A model generated the notes under the pieces. The model saw only the letters and a list, made by a program, of their open reading frames with translations, did not search any database and was not told the DNA's origin. The position numbers and the translations under genes were made by a program. Positions 36,603-48,080 of a stretch of DNA of 60,000 bases are shown in pieces. Each line of letters starts with the position of its first letter. Within the stretch, counting starts at the first letter, position 1. Source of the DNA: Polytrichum commune (taxonomy: Eukaryota; Streptophyta; Polytrichopsida; Polytrichales; Polytrichaceae); assembly GCA_950295325.1 (NCBI GenBank), contig OX485809.1, forward strand, positions 808,001 through 868,000. Reading direction: 5' to 3'.

Positions 36603-37500
36603 GTAAGTAAGCAAGTTGAGCAGGCGAGCAATGTAGCGATCCGCAAGTTGAGCAGGAGTGGTTCGGAAGAATTCGGAGCTTGGAGTGATCGCGAACAAGT
36701 CCTCGGGAAATGGGGCAATGACAACATTTCTGGATTCTTCCATCATCATACTTTGGTCTCTTTCTTTCTCTTGATCCTTGAAGACGAGCTTCGTGCACGG
36801 TGCAATGCAATTCAAGCTGTGTCACCTCTTCTGTGGTCCACGTCGTAGTGTCTTTGTGATGGGAGCTCCCTCCCTTTGCTTCTTACACGACCTCCGAATG
36901 TTAGAATTGACTACAATGGTCCTCGGTCTCCACATGTGTGTAAGCGGATGTGTGCTTCAGTGGGGAGAGGGAAAGAGAGAGCCCCTATTTGAAAATCCGC
37001 TCATCAATAAAGTCCATCACATGTCCAGGAGCCCTTTATAATGATCCGCTCACATAGTTTGAGTTTCCTCATTATCTGTCCCACAATTGTAGTACTTATC
37101 CAGAGTTGCGGTTGACAATAGGATTTGGTTTTGGAATTTTGCTTCGTGTGGAGAGAGGGACCATCTATTATAACATCCCCACATTATAGAATTCAGTCAC
37201 ATGTCCAGGAACTCTTTATGAGGACTATATTGGTCTCGACATGAGAACAGTTGTAAGCCTCGATGCAGAGAGAGACAATCTGTTTTCGAATTTGCCCATT
37301 ATTGAATTCCATCACATGTCCAGGAACTCTACAAGATGATCTCCTCACATAGGTTGAGTCTCATTATGTTTCCTGCAATTGTACTCATCAGGAGTTGCGA
37401 ATGACGAGAGGCTTTGGTTCTGGAAATTTAAATGCTGTTTCAGTTGCGACTGTTTGGCCCTGTTTTGACAATTTAAAGTTCCTCTGCTTGCTGTTGCCAG
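36603..37500 (+). repeat. probable 5'UTR intron with repeated block
   Basis: The block 'tcacatgtccagga' occurs at about 37017, 37197 and 37312. Each copy has a following 'gatcc/tcctcacata' or 'ctttat' segment and neighbouring 'gagttgcg'. The repeats are unequal (about 180 and 115 bp apart). The splice sites that would make this an intron are good consensus, but the splice itself is inferred. Confidence 0.4.
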
Positions 37501-37671
37501 GTTGTTGATAAGGCTGTGAGCTGGAGAGGTTTGTGGATCTCTTGTTGGAGTGTTGCAACCTTGGGTTGAGCGAGGAGGAAATGTGGTGGTAGATCTCCTG
37601 TCTCTTGGGTTTGGGTGAAGTGGCAGTGAGGCTGGGAGAGGAGTAGGGTAGAGTTTCTATTTTGGGGGAAG

Positions 37672-40600
37672 ATGAAGGGGGGCATGGGGCGATCCCGGTC
37701 CATTGGGAGGCTGACGGAATCACCGCAGCGGGAGAGGGATCCTTTCAGCAATGGCCTCCATCGCCAAAAGTCTTCTCCGATCGCGGAAGCTCCCAAAAGA
37801 CGAAATCGCAGCAACATGGAGAATGTGGCGCCCGACGGTGTCAACAATAATGTAAGCACCTACGGATCACCTCAAGAATTCTCCGTTTCAATATATGTCC
37901 TTGAATGTCTAACCGAAATCATTTCGGCCCATCTACAATTTTTATTTCTCCACAGTCAACCCCCTCAAAGCCCATTTCCTTGTTAGTATACATTTGGGCG
38001 CCTTCTAGTTGGGTGGAGTTAAATTTCAATTCCATCAGGACGGTCAAAGATGTGATTTGAGCTCTCGAGGCTATTTGCAGGTTTTTCCCCTCCACATTCA
38101 AACATATCTAAACCCAGTTTCACTATGACTCGCATAGTGCGTCTTTTAGTTGGGTGCATTTTCGTTTTACTTTGCACACTCCTGCATCCCAAAAGAAAGA
38201 GTTGATGGTCACAGATGTGATATTTACTGTTATTTTCTGATATTTTCAATCCCTACAAGCCCAGTTTCTTGTTTTGCATGCATTGGGCACCTTTCGGTTT
38301 GGTGGAGTAATATTCCACTTTGTAGAACCTTCCATCACAAGGGAGAGACACGACGGTCACATATTTGTTTGGGCACTCGAGGCTATGTAGAAGTCCTTTC
38401 CTCCACATTCAACCCCCTCAAAACTCAGGTTCTTATCAAATGCATTGAGGCGCCTTTTTGTTTTGGGGAGTTTCGTTTTACTTAGCAGACTCTTCCACCA
38501 CATGAGAGACAGGTTGGTCACAGATGTGATTTGGGCACTCGAGGCTATTTACAACTATTTTCTGGTTACATCCAATCCCCTCATAATTTGAGTTTCTTTT
38601 TGAAATACGTTGGGCGCCTTTTTGTTACGGGGAGCTCTGCATCCCCACAGAAAGAAAAGACGGTCACAGATGTGATTTGGGGACTCCAGGTTATCTGCTG
38701 GTAGCCTGAAAGCCCCTTCTGGAGGTTTACCGTTCCCGTGCTTGAGCTATCTTAACGAATTCGTTAACGGGTACTGGATAGTCCTAGCGATGCACGCCAC
38801 GGATGTTCTGGAAACAATCCGTCCACGAATGCCTTCTTTTTGAGAACGTTCTGGAAGTTCTTCTTAAACCTCTGCAGGGTTTACTATTCCCTTGGTTGAG
38901 CTATCCCACCGCCAGTGTCGAAGGTTTTAGAGATGTGTTTCATTTTTGATGTGGAAGGTATAGTCGAATGTCGATTAGAGATGTCAAGGAATTCTAATGT
39001 TATGAGTTGTGACCATGCTTTCTGAGCAGCTTCAAGATTGCTCATCTCCTGCAACATGCAAGACGGTATCCAAAGGATCGAAAACCTCAGGGGCATTGAA
39101 GGAATCTTCAGTTTGCGGTAGCCCAGCGCTCATGCCAAAGCTGCCCAAACCCTCCCCTGGTCGCTGTGTGCAGCCACTGGGCCAAAATCAAGGTGCTCTC
39201 AACCAAGTTCCCCCTCAAGGCCCCGGCCCTGAGCAGCCAACCTGTGCCAAGAGGAAACTGAATTTGGATGTTCAGGCGGGAGGTGTTATGGAAAATTTGA
39301 TGAGCGCTGCATATGTGGATACTTCTGACACTGGAGTGAAGGTGAGGATCAATGCCTGTCACTCTCATTTTAGATCATCAAATTTTCGTAAATTGCTATT
39401 TTGATATAAGGATCAGTAGTTTATTGTTTGAGACGGTTTTAAGTCTGGTGCAATGGCGCTAAGTTGCAATGCTTAACATTGAGCTATCTTTTTTTGGTGA
39501 GTTTTGGCAAACTGAGAAATTTCTGTGAATTTTTTAGGTGATTGTGAGGGTGAGACCACTTAATAAAAAGGAGGCAGCTGAGGAGGCAACACTGGTAGTG
39601 CAGAAGTTATCTGCCAACTCCCTGTCACTCGCTGAGCAACAGTTTACTTTCGATGCAGTGGCGGGTGAAAGCGAGTCGCAGGTTAGTATAGAGCCTGTGA
39701 AAGTGGGTGATTATCTTTTGTTGAATTTCCTGTTAATAAGTGTGCAAATTGGGGGTGACAGCGCCATATTTGAGTTTTGTTCTGACAACGCACTTAATGG
39801 TGGTGCAGGAAGCCGTATTTCGAATGGTGGGGCTACCTATGGTGGAGAACTGCTTGGCTGGTTTCAACAGCTCCATATTTGCTTACGGCCAGGTACTTCA
39901 TGCATTTAACAAATAACTGCATCCTGTGTGTCAGCATACACGTCCATAGCATCTTGCATCCCATGAATTAGTGTTTATCGCTCACTCTTGATTTTACAGC
40001 AAATACCACTTTTTGATGCTAATGTTAGTGCACCTTATAAATTACGTTGGTAACATGTGAGGCTTTTGTTTGGCGACAGACTGGGAGTGGAAAAACACAC
40101 ACCATGTGGGGTCCTATGCCTGGTTCAGGGACTGAGCTAACTGCAACAGAGGAGCGTGGTATCACCCCTCGAGTTTTTGAACAGCTCTTTGCTCGTATCC
40201 AACAGGTTTTACTTATCCTGCATCTTGAATACTTCATGCTTTTGCATACATGCTGTGGCATATTTGTCCTTTGACTTCATGCAAGTAAATACCTTTCAAC
40301 TAGTTGTTGATATAACATCTCGTAGTATTCATAGCGCTGACATTAGGTCATTTTCGTGCAGGAGGAGAGGAACAATGTAGAGAAGCAGCTTCGGTACCAA
40401 TGTCGGTGTTCTTTCCTTGAGGTATTCATCCAGCAGAAGATGATCTAGTTAAACTGAATTTTGTGTCTGGATGAAACACATTTTTTCTGCATATATTTTG
40501 TGGATACTGACTCGTGCACCATGAGATTGCCAGATATACAATGAGCAGATAACGGATCTGCTAGAGCCATCCCAAAAGAATCTCATGGTAATTATTCTGC

Positions 40601-43600
40601 TGTTTCTTTGGATAATAGAACCAATTTCTGGTTATTTGAGTCGTGCTCAAAGTGCATAAATTGATATGAAGCGTGAGGTGTGTAAATTGCCGTGGTTCGG
40701 ATTTATTAAACTGTTCATCTAGCAGTACTGAGCTTCAGTTCCTCACTGGTAGAATTGCGTGTACTGTGAACAGATCCGGGAGGATACAAAAACTGGAGTC
40801 TATGTTGAAGGCTTGACCGAAGAATATGTGTCAAACATGGAGGACATAACTCGCCTTCTAATCCGGGTGTGTGACTACACTGGTCGATGTTGCATTTCCT
40901 CTTATGCAAGTAGGTGCTGGAGTTAGTAGTTCTTGGATGACCACCTGCCTTACAAATCAAAGTCTATATAAGATTTAGTTGTACTACAGGGTGGAGGTAT
41001 CATCTAGGTTCAGGAATGCCAGTTTTGACTAAAGTTGGATTGATGTGCAGGGTCTGGCAAATAGAAGGGTTGGTTCGACAGCCATGAACAATGAGAGCTC
41101 ACGTTCACACAGTGTCTTCACGTTTGTAATAGAGTCCCGCTCCAAGGTGCTGACAATGGACTCTGCGTTTAAATTCACGCATGTTTTGGAGTAACATATG
41201 TTAGATAGCACTAGCAATAGTAATAATGTAGAGATTTCAGTTTATAGGCCATTCATACCTGTATTGAGATGGTCCTACTAATGTCATGTTCTTGGGCTAT
41301 GCAGAGTGCGGCAGAGGGAGCAAGCAGTGTCAGAACAAGCAGGATGAATCTTGTAGATCTTGCAGGGTCTGAAAGACAGAAGCAGACTGGTGCTGCTGGG
41401 GAGCGTCTGAAAGAGGCTGGAAATATCAATAAATCACTGTCGCAACTTGGGTGAGTTTGATACATATTGCATTCTTATCCTTTGAGGTGCTCTGCTGCCT
41501 CAGACTTTTGATGTTGGTTTACAGTTTTAGTTTCCATAATTTACAGTGTGGTATGTGGTGGATTAGAGAAATAGGAGGTTTAGCATTGGATACTCACTGC
41601 AAATGTTATTTCAATTTGGGTGTTGTCAAATCACCTTTGTCCAATCTGCAAATGATACTGTAGATTAAAATGGACGCTCCAATTCATTTGCAAGTTATGT
41701 ACTGGCTACAGAGGAGCTCACTGCTAGCAAAACTCAGGCAAATGTTATGGTGATTTCTCAGAAATGTGATTAATATCCTAGCGGAGGTGGCACAAAATGG
41801 GAAGCATCGACATATTCCATACAGGGATTCTAGACTTACTTTCCTGCTCCAGGAGTCCCTAGGTGGCAATGCTAAGCTTGCTATGATCTGTGCTGTTTCC
41901 CCTGCCAGCAGGTACTACACATCCAGTTCTCAACCCTCCCAATAAAGCCTTGCAAACATGGTAGTGCGAAGGATTTGAGTAGTACCTGACATAGTTGCTA
42001 CTAGAATTGGAGAGGTTCTGAACATGGGTATAATTTACTGGTTATTGCAGCTGCCGGACTGAAACTTTTAGCACACTGCGGTTTGCTCAAAGGGCTAAGG
42101 CCATGCACAACAAGGCAGTTGTAAATGAAGAAACTACGAATGATGTGAACCTTCTGCGTGAGCAGATTCGTCAACTCAAGGTACACTTAGTTTTTGGGGT
42201 TGAAGTTTTCCTAATTTCTAATGAGCACGTTTCCCTGATGATTTAGTACTGAACATGGTCGCGTAGCAACTGGCTAGCTAATCATGTTTTCTTAAATGCC
42301 TATATGTTTGCAGGATGAGCTGATGAGGATGAAAGAAAACACTGCTCCGCCTGAAGGAGGCCCAGGTGGAGGATTCTCCAATGGATGGAATGCTCGTCGA
42401 AGTTACAATCTTCTAAGGCTGAGCTTGAATCAACCAATGACCATGTCCTCGATGACCATGTCAACAAGTGAATTTAAAGATATTGAGAAGGAGATACAGG
42501 CTCAGCAACAGGTGCATGAAGACAAGACATGTTTAGATGAGAAGGTGTCCATTGTGGGCATGGAGGCAAAGGACTTGTTGCCCGAATCTGTGGGATATAT
42601 AGAAGAGGCTGCACCTGAATCGAATAATCTAGAACATGATGAACCGGGCTGTCCAGAACCGAGTGGCACTGACTTCCCAGAATCGATTCACAGCCTCAAT
42701 GCACCAGCCTTGAGTTTATCCCCTAATGTAAAGGAGATGGATAGGAAGGAGCCTGGGGCTGATACAACCTTTGGGTTACAAAAGTCTCCTCTAAGCTTGA
42801 AAATGCGCAGCAGCACCGCTTTTAGATCATCAACAGACCAACTGGCGGCAAGTCTTACTCGTGGCATTGAGATACTTGATTCCCAAGTGAGGAATTCCCG
42901 AGTGAGAAATTCTTCTTCCCTCCTCAGAAGGTGACTACCTAACCTTCCTGGGTATCGATTTCTCAATGCCAGAGTTCTGTAGGATTTCTTTTTTTTGCCC
43001 TTCATATATTCTGATTCTTCAAGCAATTTGAGGTTAATGCTGTACCGACACACTACAGGTCTGCTGCTGTTCACTTCTCGTTCCAGAATGGAGACTCTCC
43101 AAACTCCAAGAGGGAGCTCATGTTAAGAAGAGTAAATTGTTCCAGCAATGCTCCTCTCCCACAATCATATGAACCACTTGCCTCGCCTATGCAACAAATT
43201 CCATCAACACCACCAAGACCAGCAGAAATACAGTCTCCTGCAGCAGGAGAGTTATCTCCATGGCCTCAAATCACACCCGATGGTTCCTGCAGGGTTAGCA
43301 ATTTGCCTGCAAAAGATGTTCCTGACCAGGTAATAATCCAATATTCCACTTGTCCAATGTGCACACTTTTAAAGCACACTCTTTCGGAAGGGCCTGAAGC
43401 TCTTCACCGTAAATTCCTTGTTTTGCAAAGTATAGAGCTGACTGGTGGATTAGCGCCTACATTTAAATACACCCAACTTTGTGATTTGTAAAGTGAAACT
43501 TGAACTGTGTTCACTGTCTGTGTAGGGTTTGGAGATATTGTTGGCAGGGGCTATTAGAAGGGAGAGGGTTGCAGATGACACTATTCTTCAGCAAGCTGCG

Positions 43601-45991
43601 GACATAGAGCAGTTCAACCGCCTGGTAATGTCTTTGTACTATGTGAGAACTGGCAATTAGTGAGAACTCATCTACTGTGATTTTGATGAGAGGCTTTCTC
43701 TTTCTGTTGTTGTAACGACCATGAGAATAAGCTGTGGGTTCATGATCCGTTCTCTCATTATCTTAATGGTTGAATACAGGTTTGTCAATATAAGCTTGAG
43801 AGGGAGTGCAACGCTATCTTGCAACAAAGCCGCGAAGAGAAAATTGCACGGATGGAATGTCTGATGGATGGCGTCTTACCCCCTGAAGAATTTCGGAAAG
43901 AGGAATGGGCAGCTTTGCAGATGGAACACAATGTATGTCACCCATGAAATTCACTTCCTCGCTTTCACACAGTACAGTGACATGTCTGTTTTCTGTATTC
44001 TGCCATATTGTTGACCATACATGCGACAAATCTCATTGGGTACTCTTTGGTGGCCTTCCTTCCTTCCTTGCATGCTATTGTTTCTAATTCTTGTTTCCAA
44101 TTTATTCAGATGCTACAACAAAAGTTTGATCATCACCCGGAGCTCCTAGAAGCAAAAATTGCACTCGAGAAGTCACAGCTTGAGCTTCAAGAATATAAGA
44201 AGTTCTTTGATCTTGGGGAGCGAAGTGCTCTTAAAGAAGAGATTACACATCTCCAAAGCCAGCTAGATTTGTACCTTGATTCCAAAATTTCAGGCTCCTT
44301 GATACAGTGCCAGCGTGTGCCCACTCCCCAAAAGCCGGATGTTGATCACAGCCACGTGAAGGTATTGTCCGTTAATGCTGTCCCAGAGGCACCTTCTTCC
44401 GGTGAATCCAGTTCACCTGACCAGCTCAAGAATGAGCTCGTGGAGTCAACGATGGAGGGTTCTGCAGGTCATCTTCTGGAGCAGGAGCGAAGGGAATGGG
44501 AGAAGAGGGAAAAGCAATGGATTTTGGTTGTTCAAGGGCTTAGGGAGGAATGTGACCACCACTCAAATTTAGTGGAAAGGATACGAAAAGAACTTGAAGG
44601 GGAAAAGAGGTGAGCTACCTCGCTGGAATTTATAAGTATTTTTCTGTGTTCTTGTCAGGCTTCTCAGTTCTGCTTTGTTCCTCTTTGTCAAGGATCCGTG
44701 TTTTCGTGACTGTTCTTCTTTACATTGATCAGTTGAGGTGAAGATCAGATGGTGTGCTCTTTTGGATGGCTTTCTGACAGTCTGTTGAAACCCCAGGTGC
44801 TCACAAGAAATGCAAGATGCACTTCAAATGGCTATGACTGGTCATGCTCGCCTTCTTGATCAGTATGCTGAACTTCAAGAGAAGCACATCCTACTCTTGG
44901 CAAAGATGCGCGAGATTGGTGAGGGTGTGAATGATATCAAGAAGGTTGCCAAGAAGTCTGGTGTGAGCTCTGTTGATGATCGGTGGTTTGAGGTACAGGC
45001 CACACAGATAGTCTTTATGAAAGTTGAGCAGGATCACTACAAGGCAGAGATTAAAGGATTGCAAGTGCAGCTACGGGATACTGCAGAGGCAGTGCAGGCG
45101 GCTGGAGAGCTTCTTGTGCGTATGAAGGAGGCAGAGCAATCTGCTGCAACTGCTAAGGTAATTTGTCCACCAATCATCATTTCTGTGTAGCTTCTAGCTT
45201 TTGGACATACATGTTATACATACCTGTGTGAATTCTCCTTGAACAGAAGATGCTGGAAAGCCATGTGTTCAATATTACTGCTCCCTATGTTTCTATGAAA
45301 AAGTGATCCACAATCAACAACTCTGCTTGATCAATGTCTGCTAACCTTGGTCTGTGAGGGTTGGTGGAGCGAGTCGATCCCAGATCTGTATTTACTAATG
45401 TGAAATCCTGTTGTGTAACAGGAAGCAGCAGCTGCAGCAGAACAGGATGCAGATCAGCTCCGCAGGGACTTGGAGAAATCAACTAGACGACATGCCAAGG
45501 AGCTGTCTGCATTGCAGCAACGCTTACTCCAAAGTGGAACACAAGTGTCAGCTCCATGTGGTGTATGTGGTGCTATTGACAACATGGACATGCATAACTC
45601 CAAGAACGGAGCCAACCTGCGAGCCGTCATCTCTTTGGGTGCTGGTTTTGGACCAGGTGCCAGATTTTCAGGCGTTAATGATAGCTGGGGTAGTAATACA
45701 GATAGCTGGACAACTGCGGCAGTGGTCATGCAAGAACTAGATAAGAAGAGTGTTCTCGACAGCTGGAGCAGTGGGAAGGATGAGGCGGACGATGATGTTG
45801 AGATTGAAGATGAGGAGGCTGACGCACAGAGCTCGGATTCGAGAAGAATTGAATACCAACAATTGCAAACATCAGAAGTGGAGTTTGAGGATGATGTTGT
45901 TGATGATCATGATGCCGATGATGAATTCTTGTGTGAAACGTGTGGCCAACCTGCTACAAATGGATTGCGGGTGTGCGACGCCTGTATCTGA
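37672..45991 (+). CDS. KIN-12-type phragmoplast kinesin
   Basis: Nineteen exons join in phase: 37672-37851, 39030-39341, 39538-39681, 39809-39892, 40080-40205, 40362-40421, 40534-40587, 40774-40866, 41051-41146, 41305-41450, 41762-41911, 42051-42180, 42314-42930, 43059-43329, 43526-43624, 43780-43932, 44110-44609, 44797-45157 and 45422-45991; 1381 aa. The motor (about 165-495) has the P-loop GQTGSGKT (239-246), switch I NNESSRSH (364-371), switch [10 protein letters not shown] (399-406) and the neck [15 protein letters not shown]. Long coiled coils follow. MWGP after the P-loop, CRCSFLEIYNEQ and LAGAIRRE mark the KIN-12 family (Arabidopsis PAKRP1/KIN-12A, 1292 aa). Relatives gather at plus ends of phragmoplast microtubules and support cell-plate formation. 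Oddities are an acidic tail ending in two CxxC pairs and a repeat-filled intron 1. Exon 1 and the exon 2 acceptor (39027 or 39030) are least certain, as the N-terminus is poorly conserved. Confidence 0.93.
37852..39029 (+). repeat. kinesin intron 1 with five degenerate repeats
   Basis: The motif 'ggtcacagatgtgat', followed by 'ttgggcactcgaggctat' and later by 'gggcgcctttttgtt', recurs near 38041, 38208, 38354, 38516 and 38661. The period is about 145-165 bp. Units have drifted and carry no conserved open frame. The array fills most of the intron. Confidence 0.6.
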
Positions 45992-46700
45992 TGTTATGGG
46001 GCCCTTGACAGCATGCGCAAGTCGATCACCCATTATCAACTGCCTAAAGAAATGTGGGGATGATCCTGAGGGAAAAGGGCTTCAAGGGCCAAGCCTCGGT
46101 CGGAACATCCCAATGGGATAGGCACATCGCTAACACCTCACCAAAATCACTAAGTTATTTTACCATGTGTCACTTGTGAGTTTGAAGTCAACTGATACCA
46201 TCCTCTCTTGGCACCAAAAGGCTTGTGAGAACTCTAATTGATTTCAACATGTCGCGTTTCTTCACCAGTGTTACATAATTTAACTACCCAGCTCCATTGG
46301 TGTCCTCCCACAGATGTCGAGCTTCCAGTAATGTTTTTGCAGAATTGTAGACCTTTTAGGTAATAGAGCTGCGGCGTAATAGACAACTGTAGGATCTTGT
46401 AGTCAGACTTGGATCAATATTCCAGCTGATCTAGTTATGTACGTTGGTAGTGAATGTATCTGTGAGGCATTGATTGCTTGGCAATGGTCATTACAGGCTT
46501 TGCGGCTCATTAGCTGCTCACTATCTTGTGAGGAAGATGGGTTCGCCTGCAGAAGGTATTGATTAGCAGCTTTGCAAAGTTGTTCAATGAGTATCTTGGC
46601 ATTGTATAACATGTGTATAGCTCTGGAAATTGCCCTGCCACATAGTATGGGAATAAAGCACTCTCCATAAAAATCGATGTTGTCTTCCTTCTGTCTGCTT
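45992..46700 (+). other. probable kinesin 3'UTR
   Basis: Sequence after the stop keeps a gene-like base composition for several hundred bases and contains no other credible frame. The polyadenylation site cannot be placed. Confidence 0.4.
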
Positions 46701-46989
46701 GTTTCCTTTCATCCTGTCTCCCTATTTAATTACTTTTGGATGTTTATTGATGCTAAATTGATGTTCAAATCATGATCTTTCTGGTCTGTTAGTCAGGGGA
46801 AACAATTGCTAGAGAGATCTTATTAGGTGAAAATTGGTGGATGGGTGCATTCCATTGACAACAGTGTACTCTTGGTTGTTGCAATTGCAGTATACACAGA
46901 GTTCTTGCTTCCATGTCTTGAAATGTGAACATATGTGCACTTTCAATTTCAACTACTGAACAGTTGATTCGTTTGGTAGACAGAACGAG

Positions 46990-47240
46990 GCAATGTATAA
47001 GCACATTTTCTATGAACATGTTGTATAATGCCCATGATGACTGATAGAGGAATGAAAATGTGGAGTTGCTGGCACAGCAGAAACATATTCAGACTTTTGT
47101 TTCGCAACAAATTTTGGTAGAAATTTGACTTCGAGTCCCTAGCCATATGGCTTTTATGAAGGAAGTGAAGCTGGCTGTTAATCTACTGTACGAGAAGCAA
47201 TATGTCAAATAATCTGAGGATAAACTCCTGCTCTGAGTAA
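46990..47240. repeat. diverged single copy of the 305-bp satellite unit
   Basis: Contains 'gtataatgcccatgat', 'gatagaggaatgaaa', 'ttttggtagaaa', 'acttcgagtcc', 'gaaggaag' and 'aatctactg' in the same order and spacing as the tandem units at 51820-53055. It is clearly more diverged than they are from each other, so it is a separate, older or independently drifting copy. Confidence 0.6.
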
Positions 47241-47380
47241 TAGAGAATGCCATTTAATGGATCCACATAACATTATTCTGAATGTGGAGAATATTATGTG
47301 GAATACTGTCAGTCCCACAGAACACAATTATGGATTTGAATAATATTTGGCAAGTCACAATTAATACCAAAAATGTAGAT

Positions 47381-47449
47381 CACTGTTGATGGGGATCAAA
47401 TCTCGGTCACCCATGGGACTGGTGGGAGTACTCCGCTATACTATAATGA
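47381..47449 (-). pseudogene. tRNA-Asp pseudogene (degenerate copy)
   Basis: Read on the minus strand, it aligns along its length with the tRNA-Asp copies at 57-60 kb. It retains 'tatagcggagtactcccacc' in the D-arm/anticodon stem, an AGTC in the anticodon loop, and 'tttgatcccc' in the T arm. Many stem pairs are broken and the T loop has lost its consensus. The 'ccccattca' block that flanks the intact genes is also present, at about 47480. Confidence 0.55.
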
Positions 47450-47512
47450 ACTTAAATGTTAAACATTTCAAAACTTTTGACCCCATTCATAACATTATTA
47501 AGCAGTTTGCGG

Positions 47513-47824
47513 GCCCTGGGAATATAACCATGGGATGTCCCAAACTAGACCCAACCAGTGATCGAGGAGATTTTTGGGCATAATCGGTTGAGATCCTAGT
47601 GTTTGCAAGTCCAACCGGTTACATGTCGACATCCTCTGGTTTTCCTTTATTAAAATGGGCTATATTCTATAAATTCATCCAAAATGATCGGTTATTTTCC
47701 TGCAGTCTCGAACTTCAACCGGTTCATTTGTAACTAACTGCCGGTTCTCCCCGATCATTGGTCCCAACTTAGTATCAGACTCTTTGCATTAGGTTGGGGC
47801 ATCCCATGGTTATATTCTCAGGGC
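47513..47824. mobile_element. 312-bp inverted-repeat element
   Basis: The left end GCCCTGGGAATATAACCATG, continuing GGATGTCCCAAAC, pairs with the right end GGCATCCCATGGTTATATTC, continuing TCAGGGC: about 30 bp with few mismatches. A second inverted pair, AACCAGTGATCG / CGATCATTGGT, lies inside. The interior after 47564 is shared with 53255-53495, where the terminal repeats are absent. No open frame is conserved. Confidence 0.6.
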
Positions 47825-48026
47825 TACAACCCACATGAATGAATGCACACTGTTCAATAATGTTATGTTCACTGTGAAAATATTCTATAGAAGTTGGGTC
47901 TTTTAATATATTGATGTGCCCACCCATAAGGCTTTTAGCTTTCTGAACTTCAAAATTTTTTATTTTTTAATTAATTAATTCCATTTTGAGGATCCACATC
48001 ACGATCAAAGGCCAAACATGTAATTC

Positions 48027-48080
48027 GATGTTGTCGGGGATCAAACCCAGGGCACTAGCGTGACAAGCATATACTTAAAA
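48027..48080 (-). pseudogene. tRNA-Asp pseudogene fragment
   Basis: Read on the minus strand, the stretch keeps 'gtttgatccccgac' of the T arm and part of the anticodon arm ('cttgtcacgc'), then diverges. Its upstream plus-strand flank ('gaagttgggtcttttaatat ... ttttgaggatccac') matches the flank of the intact copy at 59560 ('gaagctgggccttttgacat ... cttgaggatccaaac'). So the whole cassette was copied, not just the tRNA. Confidence 0.5.

Noticed and set aside
42688-43074. 128-codon frame on the minus strand within the kinesin gene
   Set aside because: Antisense to kinesin exons and an intron; no independent support.
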